Shown here piece after piece: positions 22,186-32,854 of a stretch of 64,000 nucleotides of DNA (positions are counted from its first letter, which is position 1; every line of letters begins with the position of its first letter). The DNA comes from Arachis hypogaea. Taxonomy: Eukaryota; Streptophyta; Magnoliopsida; Fabales; Fabaceae. The position numbers and the translations under genes were made by a program. The DNA lies in NCBI RefSeq assembly GCF_003086295.3, contig NC_092039.1:99282561-99346560 (forward strand). Direction: 5' to 3'. Under the pieces are notes generated by a model. The model searched no databases. It had not been told where the DNA came from and worked only from the letters and a program-made list of their open reading frames with translations.

Positions 22186-25100
22186 ATGGCATCCAAGGCC
22201 AGAGAAACCTCTAGAAAGAGGAAAGGGAAGGCAAAAGCTTCCACCTCCGAGTCATGGAAGATGAAGAGATTCATTCAAGGGTGCATCAAGACCACTTCTA
22301 TGAAGTTGTGGCCTTGAGAAGGTGATCCCGAGGTCCCTTTCAAACTCAAAAAGAGTGAATATCCGGAGATCGACATGAGATCCGAAGAAGAGGTTGGGAA
22401 GTTCTTACCAACCTCATTCAACAAGTCGGAATCTTAATGGTTCAAGAGTTCTATGCCAATGCATGATCACAAGAACCATGATCAAAGTGTGAACCGGACC
22501 CAAAGAATTGGCTTACTATGGTTCGGGGAAAATACTTGGATTTTAGTCCGAAAAATGTAAGGTTGGCATTCAACTTGCCCATGATGCAAGGAGATGAACA
22601 TCCTTACACTAGAAGGGTCAACTTTGATCAAAGGTTGGACCAAGTCCTCACAGTCATTTGTGAAGAGGGCACCCAATGGAAGAGAGATTCAAGAGGAAAG
22701 CCGTTCAATTGAGAAGGCACGACCTCAAGCCCGTAGCTAGGGGATGGTTGGAGTTTATCCAACGCTCAATCATTCCCACTAGCAACCCGTCCGAAGTTAC
22801 TATAGACCGGGCTATCATGATTCATAGCATCATGATTGGAGAAGAAATAGAAGTTCATGAGGTTATATCCCAAGAACTTTATAAGGTGGCGAACAAGTCC
22901 TCTACTTTGGCAAGGTTAGCCTTTCCTCATCTCATCTGTCACCTCTGTTATTCAGTTGGAGTTGACATAGAGGGAGACATCCCCATTGATGAGGACAAGC
23001 CCATCACTAAGAAGAGGATGGAGCAAACAAGAGATCCCTCTCATCATCAAATCCCTGAGATGCCTCAAGGGATGCACTTTCCTCCACAAAACTATTGGGA
23101 GCAACTGAACGCCTCCCTAGGAGAATTGAGTTCCAACATGGGACAACTAAGGGTGGAGCACCAAGAACATTCCATCCTCCTCCATGAAATTAGAGACNNN
23201 NNNNNNNNNNNNNNNNNNNNNNNNNNNNNNNNNNNNNNNNNNNNNNNNNNNNNNNNNNNNNNNNNNNNNNNNNNNNNNNNNNNNNNNNNNNNNNNNNNNN
23301 NNNNNNNNNNNNNNNNNNNNNNNNNNNNNNNNNNNNNNNNNNNNNNNNNNNNNNNNNNNNNNNNNNNNNNNNNNNNNNNNNNNNNNNNNNNNNNNNNNNN
23401 NNNNNNNNNNNNNNNNNNNNNNNNNNNNNNNNNNNNNNNNNNNNNNNNNNNNNNNNNNNNNNNNNNNNNNNNNNNNNNNNNNNNNNNNNNNNNNNNNNNN
23501 NNNNNNNNNNNNNNNNNNNNNNNNNNNNNNNNNNNNNNNNNNNNNNNNNNNNNNNNNNNNNNNNNNNNNNNNNNNNNNNNNNNNNNNNNNNNNNNNNNNN
23601 NNNNNNNNNNNNNNNNNNNNNNNNNNNNNNNNNNNNNNNNNNNNNNNNNNNNNNNNNNNNNNNNNNNNNNNNNNNNNNNNNNNNNNNNNNNNNNNNNNNN
23701 NNNNNNNNNNNNNNNNNNNNNNNNNNNNNNNNNNNNNNNNNNNNNNNNNNNNNNNNNNNNNNNNNNNNNNNNNNNNNNNNNNNNNNNNNNNNNNNNNNNN
23801 NNNNNNNNNNNNNNNNNNNNNNNNNNNNNNNNNNNNNNNNNNNNNNNNNNNNNNNNNNNNNNNNNNNNNNNNNNNNNNNNNNNNNNNNNNNNNNNNNNNN
23901 NNNNNNNNNNNNNNNNNNNNNNNNNNNNNNNNNNNNNNNNNNNNNNNNNNNNNNNNNNNNNNNNNNNNNNNNNNNNNNNNNNNNNNNNNNNNNNNNNNNN
24001 NNNNNNNNNNNNNNNNNNNNNNNNNNNNNNNNNNNNNNNNNNNNNNNNNNNNNNNNNNNNNNNNNNNNNNNNNNNNNNNNNNNNNNNNNNNNNNNNNNNN
24101 NNNNNNNNNNNNNNNNNNNNNNNNNNNNNNNNNNNNNNNNNNNNNNNNNNNNNNNNNNNNNNNNNNNNNNNNNNNNNNNNNNNNNNNNNNNNNNNNNAAA
24201 GCTTCCACCTCCGAGTCATGGAAGATGAAGAGATTCATCTCAAGGGTGCATCAAGACCACTTCTATGAAGTTGTGGCCTTGAAGAAGGTGATCCCCGAGG
24301 TCCCTTTCAAACTCAAAAAGAGTGAATATCCGGAGATCCGACATGAGATCCGAAGAAGAGGTTGGGAAGTTCTTACCAACCTCATTCAACAAGTCGGAAT
24401 CTTAATGGTTCAAGAGTTCTATGCCAATGCATGGATCACCAAGAACCATGATCAAAGTGTGAACCCGGACCCAAAGAATTGGCTTACTATGGTTCGGGGA
24501 AAATACTTGGATTTTAGTCCGAAAAATGTAAGGTTGGCATTCAACTTGCCCATGATGCAAGGAGATGAACATCCTTACACTAGAAGGGTCAACTTTGATC
24601 AAAGGTTGGACCAAGTCCTCACAGTCATTTGTGAAGAGGGCACCCAATGGAAGAGAGATTCAAGAGGAAAGCCGGTTCAATTGAGAAGGCACGACCTCAA
24701 GCCCGTAGCTAGGGGATGGTTGGAGTTTATCCAACGCTCAATCATTCCCACTAGCAACCGGTCCGAAGTTACTATAGACCGGGCTATCATGATTCATAGC
24801 ATCATGATTGGAGAAGAAATAGAAGTTCATGAGGTTATATCCCAAGAACTTTATAAGGTGGCGAACAAGTCCTCTACTTTGGCAAGGTTAGCCTTTCCTC
24901 ATCTCATCTGTCACCTCTGTTATTCAGTTGGAGTTGACATAGAGGGAGACATCCCCATTGATGAGGACAAGCCCATCACTAAGAAGAGGATGGAGCAAAC
25001 AAGAGATCCCTCTCATCATCAAATCCCTGAGATGCCTCAAGGGATGCACTTTCCTCCACAAAACTATTGGGAGCAACTGAACGCCTCCCTAGGAGAATTG

Positions 25101-25274
25101 AGTTCCAACATGGGACAACTAAGGGTGGAGCACCAAGAACATTCCATCCTCCTCCATGAAATTAGAGAAGATCAAAGAATCATGAGAGAGGAGCAACAGA
25201 GACAAGGAAGAGACATTGAGGAGCTCAAGCACTCCATAGGATCTTCAAAAGGAAGAACAAGCCACCATCACTAA
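22186..25274 (+). CDS. E2 ORF2, putative plant transposon protein (split by assembly gap)
   Basis: The ATG at 22186 (MASKARETSRKRKG) precedes the gap. The post-gap frame 24198-25274 is open and ends in TAA. It contains the putative plant transposon protein domain (VQEFYANAW, VRGKYLDFSP, FIQRSIIPTSNRSEV) and a C-terminal charged coiled coil ending HSIGSSKGRTSHHH. 22234-23197 is a second, error-laden version of 24198-25170, with at least eight single-base deletions in its first 500 bp. The true gene is probably about 1.13 kb, like E1 and E3. No membrane segment is present, so it is not envelope-like. Function is unknown. Confidence 0.65.
23198..24197. other. Assembly gap (1000 N)
   Basis: Exactly 1000 N bases, a conventional placeholder length. 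The sequence on its left (22234-23197) repeats the sequence on its right (24198 on), so the two contigs probably overlap and no real sequence is missing. Open frames spanning the N run are meaningless. Confidence 0.95.
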
Positions 25275-26163
25275 GGTGGACCCATTCTTTAATTTCCTTG
25301 TTCTTTATTTTCCTGTTTTTCGAATTTTAGTGCTTATGTTTATCTATGTTTGTGTCTTGTGATCATTAGTGTTTATGCCTTAAAGTTATGAATGTCCTAT
25401 GAATCCATCACCTCTCTTAAATGAAAAATGTTCTTAATTGAAAAAGAGAAGAATTGCATGAATTTTGAATTTTATAACAGTTTAATTATTTTGATGTGGT
25501 GGCAATACTTTTGTTTTCTGAATGTATGCTTAAACAGTGCATATGTCTTTTGAATTTGTGGTTCATGAATGTTGGCTCTTGAAAGAATGATGAAAAAGGA
25601 GACATGTTACTGAGGATCTGAAAAATCATAAAAATGATTCTTGAAGCAAGAAAAAGCAGTGAATACAAAAAAAAAGAAGAGAAGAAAAGAAAACGAAAAA
25701 AAAAAGAGAAAGAGATAAAGTTGTGATCCAAGGCAAAAAGAGTGTGCTTAAGAACCCTGGACACCTCTAGTTGGGGACTCTAGCAAAGCTGAGTCACAAT
25801 CTGAAAAGTTCACCCAATTATGTGTCTGTGGCATGTATGTATCCGGTGGTAATACTGGAAGACAGAGTGCTTTGGGCCACGGCCAAGACTCAATAAGTAG
25901 CTGTGTTCAAGAATCATCATACTTAACTAGGAGAATCAATAACACTATCTGGATTCTGAGTTCCTAAAGAAGCCAATCATTCTGAATTTCAAAGGATAGA
26001 GTGAGATGCCAAAACTGTTCAGAGGCAAAAAGCTAAAAGCCCCGCTCATCTAATTAATACTGATCTTCATAGATGTTTTTGGAATTCATTGCATATTCTC
26101 TTCTTTTTATCTTATTTGATTTTCAGTTGCTTGAGGACAAGCAACAATTTAAGTTTGGTGTTG
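25275..26163 (+). other. E2 3' untranslated region with LTR-proximal hairpin
   Basis: Non-coding tail after ORF2, with an A-rich run at 25665-25725. It ends in the hairpin GTTGCTTGAGGACAAGCAAC (26126-26145, 8-bp stem, AGGA loop) and a TAAGTTTGGTGT copy, immediately before an LTR start at 26164. 25480-26163 is repeated nearly unchanged at 31858-32541. Confidence 0.75.
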
Positions 26164-26476
26164 TGATGAGCGGATAATTTATACGCTTTTTGGCATTGTT
26201 TTTAGTATGTTTTTAGTATGATCTAGTTAGTTTTTAGTATATTTTTATTAGTTTTTAGTTAAAATTCACTTTTCTGGACTTTACTATGATTTTGTGTGTT
26301 TTTCTGTGATTTCAGGTATTTTCTGGCTGAAATTGAGGGACTTGAGCAAAAATCTGATTCAGAGACTAAAAAGGACTGCAGATGCTATTGGATTCTGACC
26401 TCCTTGCACTCGAAGTGGATTTTCTGGAGCTACAGATGTCCAATTGGCGCGCTCTCAACGGCGTTGGAAAGTAGAC
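26164..26476 (+). repeat. Type 1 LTR, first 313 bp only
   Basis: It begins TGATGAGCGG and stops at GTAGAC, where a type 2 LTR begins. The same breakpoint occurs at 32854. The five bases tagac (26472-26476) are the target duplication of the type 2 insertion. Confidence 0.85.
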
Positions 26477-26856
26477 TGATGAGCGGATAATTTATACGCT
26501 TTTTGGCATTGTTTTTAGGTAGTTTTTAGTAAGTTTGAGCTACTTTTAGGGATGTTTTCATTAGTTTTTATGTTAAATTCACATTTCTGGACTTTACTAT
26601 GAGTTTGTGTGTTTTTCTGTGATTTCAGGTAAATTCTGGCTGAAATTGAGGGACTTGAGCAAAACTTTGAAAAAGGCTGACAAAAGGACTGCTGATGCTG
26701 TTGGAATCTGACCTCCCTGCACTCAAAATGGATTTTTTCTGGAGCTACAGAACTCCAATTGGCGCGCTCTCAACGGCGTTGGAAAGTAGACATCCAGAGC
26801 TTTCCAGCAATATATAATAGTCCATACTTTATTTGGAAATTGACGACGTAACTTGG
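26477..26856 (+). repeat. E3 5' LTR fragment (type 2)
   Basis: It starts TGATGAGCGGATAATTTATA like type 1 but diverges after about 45 bp (TTTAGGTAGTTTTTAGTAAG). It matches 32855-33230 and then joins gag coding sequence at ACTTGGAGCC. The rest of the LTR, the PBS, the leader and the gag 5' end are deleted. Confidence 0.8.
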
Positions 26857-28939
26857 AGCCAATAACTTTGAGCTGAAACCTCAGCTAGTTGCCTTGATGC
26901 AACAAAACTGCAAGTTTTATGGACTTCCATCTGAAGATCCTTATCGGTTTTTAACTGAGTTCTTGCAGATCTGTGAGATTGTAAAGACGAATGGAGTTAA
27001 TCCTGAAGTCTACAGACTCATGCTTTTCCCTTTTGCTGTAAGAGACAGAGCTAGAATATGGTTGGATTCACAACCTAAGGATAGTCTGGACTCCTGGGAT
27101 AAGCTGGTCACTGCCTTCTTAGATAAATTCTTTCCTCCTCAAAAGCTGAGCAAGCTGAGAGTGGATGTTCAAACCTTCAAACAAAAAGACGGTGAATCCC
27201 TCTATGAAGCTTGGGAAAGATACAAGCAGTTGACCAAAAGATGTCCATCTGACATGTTTTCAGAATGGACCCTATTAGATATATTCTATTATGGTCTCTC
27301 TGAATTTTCGAAAATGTCATTGGACCATTCTGCAGGTGGATCTATTCACCTGAAGAAAACGCCTGAAGAGGCTCAAGAACTCATTGACATGGTTGCAAAT
27401 AACCAGTTCATGTATACCTCTGAGAGGAATTCCGTGAATAATGGGATACCTCAGAAGAAAGGAGTTCTTGAAATTGATACTCTAAATGCCATATTGGCTC
27501 AGAACAAAGTGTTGATTCAACAGGTCAACATGATCTCTCAAAATCTGAATGGATTGCAACATGCATCCAACAGTACTAGAGAGGCAGCTTCTGAAGAAGC
27601 TTATGATCCTGAGAACCCTGCCATGGCAGAGGTTAATTACATGGGTGAACCATATGGAAACACCTATAACCCATCATGGAGAAATCATCCAAATTTCTCC
27701 TGGAAGGATCAACAAAAGCCTCAACAAGGCTTTAACAATGGTGGACGCAATAGGATGAGCAATGGCAAGCCATATCCATCATCTTCTCAGCAACAGACAG
27801 AGAATTCTGAACAAAACACTTCTAATTTAGCCAATATAGTCTCTGATCTGTCAAAGGCCACTTTCAGTTTCATGAATGAAACAAGATCCTCCATTAGAAA
27901 TTTGGAGGCACAAGTGGGCCAGCTGAGTAAGAAAGTCATTGAAACTCCTCCTAGTATTCTCCCAAGTAATACAGAAGAGAATCCAAAAGGAGAGTGCAAG
28001 GCCATTGATTTAGTCAATGTGGCCGAATGCACAAGGGAGGAGGAGGACGAAAATCCTAGTGAGGAAGACCTCCTGGGACGTCCCTCAAGCAAGAAGGAGT
28101 TCCCTATTAAGGATCCAAAGGAATCTGAGGCTCATATAGAGACCATAGAGATTCCATTAAATCTCCTTCTGCCATTCATGAGCTCTGAAGATTATTCTTC
28201 CTCTGAAGAGGATGAAGATGTGAATGGAGAGCAAATTGCTCAATACTTAGGAGCTATCATGAAGCTGAATGCCAAGTTGTTTGGTAATGAGACTTGGGAA
28301 AGTGAACCTCCCTTGCTCATTAGTGAACTAGATACTTGGATTCAGAAAACTCTACCTCAAAAGAAACAAGATCCTGGCAAGTTCCTAATACCTTGTACCA
28401 TAGGCACCATGAGCTTTGAAAAAGCTCTACGTGATCTAGGGTCAGGGATAAATCTTATGCCACTCTTTGTAATGGAGAAGCTAGGGATCATTGAGGTACA
28501 ACCTGCCTTGTTCTCATTACAATTGGCAGATAAGTCATTGAGACAAGCTTAGGGAATAGTAGAGGACGTGTTAGTAAAGGTTGAAGGCCTTTACATCCCT
28601 GCTGATTTCATAATCCTAAACACTAGGAAGGAAGAGGATGATTGCATCATCCTTGGAAGACCTTTCCTAGCCACAGTAGAAGCTGTGATAGACGTCAAAA
28701 GAGGTGAATTAGTCCTTCAATTGAATGGGGACTACCTTGTGTTTAAGGCACATGGCCATCCCTCTGTGACAGAAGAGAGTAAGCATGAAGAGCTTCTCTC
28801 AGTTCAGAGTCAAGAAGAGCCCACACAGTCAAACTCTAAGTTTGGTGTTGTGAGGCCACAACCAAACTCTAAGTTTGGTGTTAAGACCCCATATCCAAAC
28901 TCTAAGTTTGGTGTTGGGACTACACTAACATTGACCTGA
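26855..28939 (+). pseudogene. E3 gag-protease, 5'-truncated, one nonsense codon
   Basis: The frame begins inside gag (GANNFELKPQLVALMQQNCKF) at the deletion junction, so the N-terminal ~80 residues are lost. The gag domain shows FPFAVRDRARIWLDSQP and ESLYEAWERYKQL. The protease has RDLGSGINLMP, whereas E4 has CDLGSSVNLMP. TAG at 28550-28552 replaces a Tyr codon; the same frame continues at 28553-28939. It ends in three SKFGV repeats, like type 1. Amino-acid divergence from E1, E2 and E4 is clear throughout, which marks a distinct subfamily. No RT or integrase follows. Confidence 0.85.
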
Positions 28940-28965
28940 TCACCTTGTGGCTCCATGAGAGCCAC

Positions 28966-29012
28966 TGTCAAGCTATTGACATTAAAGAAGCGCTTGTTGG
29001 GAGGCAACCCAA
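28966..29012 (+). promoter_or_regulatory. Structured module after ORF1 stop (E3)
   Basis: TGTCA-AGCTAT-TGACA, palindrome AAGCGCTT, then TTGGG-AGGCAA-CCCAA, as in E1 and E4 but with a one-base change in the first loop. Confidence 0.5.
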
Positions 29013-29156
29013 TTTTAATTATCTAATTTTTATTTTATTGTTATTTTGTGTTTTATTAGGTACATGATCATGAGGAGTCATGAAAAAATCAAAAAAATTA
29101 AAAACAGAGTCAAAAACAGAAGAAAAAAAATTTTTTCACCCTAGAGGACGCACAGG

Positions 29157-29398
29157 CTGGCGTTCAACGCCAGTAAGATGCATCTGGCCGGCATTCAATG
29201 CCAGAACAGAGCACCACTCTGGCGCTGAACGCCAGAAACAAGCAACATCCTGGCGCTAAACGCCAGGAATGTGCCTAAAGGAGAAAAGCTAGCGCTGAAC
29301 GCCAGTAACAAGCATGAAACTGGCGTTCAACGCCAGAAACATGCTTTACATGGGCGTTGAACGCCCAGAACGTGCACCAATGGGCGTTTAAACGCCAG
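29157..29398 (+). repeat. Phased palindrome array upstream of ORF2 (E3, type 2)
   Basis: Eight GGCG...CGCC units have cores at 29159, 29190, 29221, 29252, 29291, 29322, 29353 and 29383. The spacing is 31 bp except one 39-bp and one 30-bp step. The centres differ from type 1 (TTCAA or CTGAA instead of TTTAA) while the GGCG/CGCC arms and the period are kept. Confidence 0.75.
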
Positions 29399-29712
29399 AA
29401 TGGTGTGCAAAGGCATTTTACATGCCTATTTGGTGCAGGGATGGAATTCCTTGACACCTCAGGATCCTGTGGACCCCACAGGATCACCTCAGGATCTGTG
29501 GACCCCACAGGATCCCCACCTACCATATTCCCTAATCACACTCTCCTAATCCTAATCACACTCTCCTACTCCCCATGTCACACTTCCCAACACCCATCAC
29601 CAATCATCTCAATTCCTCTTCCCCATAAACCCCACCTACCTTCATAAAATTCAAATTCAATTTCCCACCCATTCCCACCCAAAATGGCCGAACATACACC
29701 CTCCCCTCTCCC

Positions 29713-29720
29713 TATAAATA
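29713..29720 (+). promoter_or_regulatory. TATA box for ORF2 (E3)
   Basis: TATAAATA, about 200 bp before the ORF2 ATG, followed by a CTT-rich leader (29808-29847). Confidence 0.5.
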
Positions 29721-29847
29721 CCCTTCCATTCTACTTCATTTTCACACAACACAAACCCATCTTCTCCCACTTAGCCGAACCTACCTCTCTCCCTCTCTAC
29801 CATATTCTCTTCTTCTTCTTCTTCTTCTTCTTCTCTTCTTTTCTTTC

Positions 29848-29881
29848 TTGCTCGAGGGCGAGCAATATTTTAAGTTTGGTG
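29848..29881 (+). promoter_or_regulatory. AGGG-loop hairpin plus 12-mer in ORF2 leader (E3)
   Basis: TTGCTCG-AGGG-CGAGCAA (29848-29865), a perfect 7-bp stem with one loop base changed, then TAAGTTTGGTGT. Confidence 0.6.
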
Positions 29882-29920
29882 TGGTAAAAGCATAAGCTTT
29901 TTGTTTTTCCATTACCATCA

Positions 29921-31069
29921 ATGCCACCTAAGGCCGGAGTATCCTCTAGAAAAGGGAAAGGGAAGACAAAAGCTTCCACCTCCGAGTCATGGGAGATGGA
30001 AAGATTCATCTCCAAAAGCCATCAAGACCACTTCTATGATGTTGTGGCAAAGAAGAAGGTGATCCCCGAGGTCCCTTTCAAGCTCAAAAAGAATGAGTAT
30101 CCGGAGATCCGACATGAGATCCAAAGAAGAGGTTGGGAAGTCCTAACCAACCCCATGCAACAAGTCAGAATCCTAATGGTTCAAGAATTCTATGCCAATG
30201 CATGGATCACTAGGAACCATGATCAAAGTATGAACCCGAATCCAAAGAACTATCTCACAATGGTTCGGGGGAAATACTTAGATTTTAGTCCGGAAAATGT
30301 GAGGTTGGCGTTTCACTTGCCCATGATGCAAGGAGATGAACGCCCCTACACTAGAAGGGTCAACTTTGATCAAAGGTTGGACCAAGTCCTAACGGACATA
30401 TGTATGGAAGGAGCTCAATGGAAGAGAGACTCCAAAGGCAAGCCAGTCCAACTAAGAAGACTGGATCTCAAGCCTATGGCTAGAGGATGGTTGGAGTTTA
30501 TACAACGCTCCATCATTCCTACTAGCAACCGATCTGAAGTTACTGTGGATCGGGCCATCATGATTCACAGCATCATGATTGGAGAGGAAGTAGAAGTTCA
30601 TGAGGTCATCTCCAATGAACTCTACAAAATAGCCGACAAGTCCTCCACCATGGCAAGGCTAGCTTTTCCTCACCTTATTTGCTATCTGTGTTACTCAGCT
30701 GGAGTTATCATAGAAGGAGATATCCCCATTGAAGAGGATAAGCCCATCACCAAGAAGAGAATGGAGCAAGCAAGAGAGATCCCTCACGGTTCTCAAGAGA
30801 TGCATGAGGAAGCTCATCATCAAGAAATCCCTGAGATGCCTCAAGGGATGCACTTTCCTCCCAACAACTATTGGGAGCAACTCAACACCTCCTTAGAAGA
30901 TTTGAGCCACAATGTGGAACAATTAAGGGTGGAACATCATGAGCACTCCATCATTCTCCAAGAAATAAGAGAAGACCAAAGAGCAATGAGGGAGGAGCAA
31001 CAAAGGCAAGGAAGGGACATAGAAGAGCTTAAGGACATTGTTGGTCCTTCAAGAAGAAGACGCCACTAA
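29921..31069 (+). CDS. E3 ORF2, putative plant transposon protein (intact)
   Basis: This is the only ORF2 in the window that is open from ATG to stop without a gap, 382 residues. It has a basic N-terminus (SSRKGKGKTKAS), then the putative plant transposon protein domain (about residues 40-260) with VQEFYANAW, VRGKYLDFSPENVRLAFHLP and FIQRSIIPTSNRSEVTVDRA. A C-terminal coiled coil rich in Glu, Gln and Arg ends in an Arg-rich tail (SRRRRH). There is no transmembrane segment. It follows the TATA box, hairpin and 12-mer. Its conservation despite loss of pol suggests it is useful in cis or in trans to the element, perhaps as an RNA or DNA binding accessory protein; this is inference. Confidence 0.85.
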   Translation: MPPKAGVSSRKGKGKTKASTSESWEMERFISKSHQDHFYDVVAKKKVIPEVPFKLKKNEYPEIRHEIQRRGWEVLTNPMQQVRILMVQEFYANAWITRNHDQSMNPNPKNYLTMVRGKYLDFSPENVRLAFHLPMMQGDERPYTRRVNFDQRLDQVLTDICMEGAQWKRDSKGKPVQLRRLDLKPMARGWLEFIQRSIIPTSNRSEVTVDRAIMIHSIMIGEEVEVHEVISNELYKIADKSSTMARLAFPHLICYLCYSAGVIIEGDIPIEEDKPITKKRMEQAREIPHGSQEMHEEAHHQEIPEMPQGMHFPPNNYWEQLNTSLEDLSHNVEQLRVEHHEHSIILQEIREDQRAMREEQQRQGRDIEELKDIVGPSRRRRH

Positions 31070-31857
31070 AGGTGGATTCTTTCCTTGTTCTTTATTTCTT
31101 TCTGTTTTCGGTTTTTAATGTTGTGTTTATCTATGTTTTGTGTCTCTACTTCATGATCATTAGTATGTAACCATGCCTTAAAGCTATGAATAAAATCCAT
31201 TAATTCCTTCACCTCTCTTAAATGAAAAATGTTTTAATTCAAAAGAACAAGAAGTACATAAATTTCGAATTTATCATTGAATTTAATTTAATTATATTGA
31301 TGTGGTGACAATGCTTTTTGTTTTCTGAATGAATGCTTGAACAGTGCATATGTCTTTTGATATTGTTGTTTATGAGTGTTAAAATTGTTGGCTCTTGAAA
31401 GAATGATGAACAAAGAGAAATGTTATTGATGATCTGAAAAAATCATGAATTTGATTCTTGAAGCAAGAAAAAGCAGTGAAAAGCAAAAGCTTGTGCGAAA
31501 AAAAAGAGAAAAAGCAAGCAGAAAAAGCCAATAGCCCTTAAAACCAAAAGGCAAGGGTAAAAAGGATCCAAGGCTTTGAGCATCAATGGATAGGAAGGCC
31601 CAAGGAAATAAAATCCAGGCCTAAGCGGCTAAATCAAGCTGTCCCTAACCATGTGCTTGTGTCATGAAGGTCCAAGTGAAAAGCTTGAGACTGAGTGGTT
31701 AAAGTCGTGATCCAAAGCAAAAGAGTGTGCTTAAGAGCTCTGGACACCTCTAACTGGGGACTCTAGCAAAGCTGAGTCACAATCTAAAAAGGTTCACCCA
31801 GTCATGTGTCTGTGGCATTTGTGTATCCGGTGGTAATACTGGAAAACAAAATGCTTA
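31070..31857 (+). other. E3 3' untranslated region, truncated
   Basis: Type 2 tail, homologous to but longer than the type 1 tail, with an extra block at 31500-31720. It stops at about 31857, where a second copy of the E2 tail begins, so the E3 LTR-proximal hairpin and 3' LTR are missing here. Confidence 0.65.
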
Positions 31858-32541
31858 GGTTTAATTATTTTGATGTGGTGGCAATACTTTTGTTTTCTGA
31901 ATGTATGCTTAAACAGTGCATATGTCTTTTGAATTTGTGGTTCATGAATGTTGGCTCTTGAAAGAATGATGAAAAAGGAGACATGTTACTGAGGATCTGA
32001 AAAATCATAAAAATTATTCTTGAAGCAAGAAAAAGCAGTGAATACAAAAAAAAAGAAGAAAAGAAAAGAAAACGAAAAAAAAAGAGAAAGAGATAAAGTT
32101 GTGATCCAAGGCAAAAAGAGTGTGCTTAAGAACCCTGGACACCTCTAGTTGGGGACTCTAGCAAAGCTGAGTCACAATCTGAAAAGTTCACCCAATTATG
32201 TGTCTGTGGCATGTATGTATCCGGTGGTAATACTGGAAGACAGAGTGCTTTGGGCCACGGCCAAGACTCAATAAGTAGCTGTGTTCAGGAATCATCAAAC
32301 TTAACTAGGAGAATCAATAACACTATCTGGATTCTGAGTTCCTAAAGAAGCCAATCATTCTGAATTTCAAAGGATAGAGTGAGATGCCAAAACTGTTCAG
32401 AGGCAAAAAGCTAAAAGCCCCGCTCATCTAATTAATACTGATCTTCATAGATGTTTTTAAAATTCATTGCATATTCTCTTCTTTTTATCTTATTTGATTT
32501 TCAGTTGCTTGAGGACAAGCAACAATTTAAGTTTGGTGTTG
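31858..32541 (+). repeat. Second copy of E2 tail
   Basis: Nearly identical to 25480-26163. It includes the LTR-proximal hairpin (32504-32523) and the 12-mer, and is followed by the same LTR start and the same type 2 insertion breakpoint. This marks a rearrangement-derived duplication. Confidence 0.75.
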
Positions 32542-32854
32542 TGATGAGCGGATAATTTATACGCTTTTTGGCATTGTTTTTAGTATGTTTTTAGTATGAT
32601 CTAGTTAGTTTTTAGTATATTTTTATTAGTTTTTAGTTAAAATTCACTTTTCTGGACTTTACTATGAGTTTGTGTGTTTTTCTGTGATTTCAGGTATTTT
32701 CTGGCTGAAATTGAGGGACTTGAGCAAAAATCTGATTCAGAGACTAAAAAGGACTGCAGATGCTGTTGAATTCTGACCTCCCTGCACTCGAAGTGGATTT
32801 TCTGGAGCTACAGATGTCCAATTGGCGCGCTCTCAATGGCGTTGGAAAGTAGAC
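32542..32854 (+). repeat. E2 3' LTR, left part
   Basis: Type 1 LTR start up to GTAGAC, where the type 2 solo LTR is inserted. It resumes at 34480. Together with the right part it forms a complete 3' LTR. Confidence 0.85.

Noticed and set aside
23092..25274. Long open frames crossing the N run on both strands
   Set aside because: The central ~330 codons are undefined bases; they are not evidence of coding.
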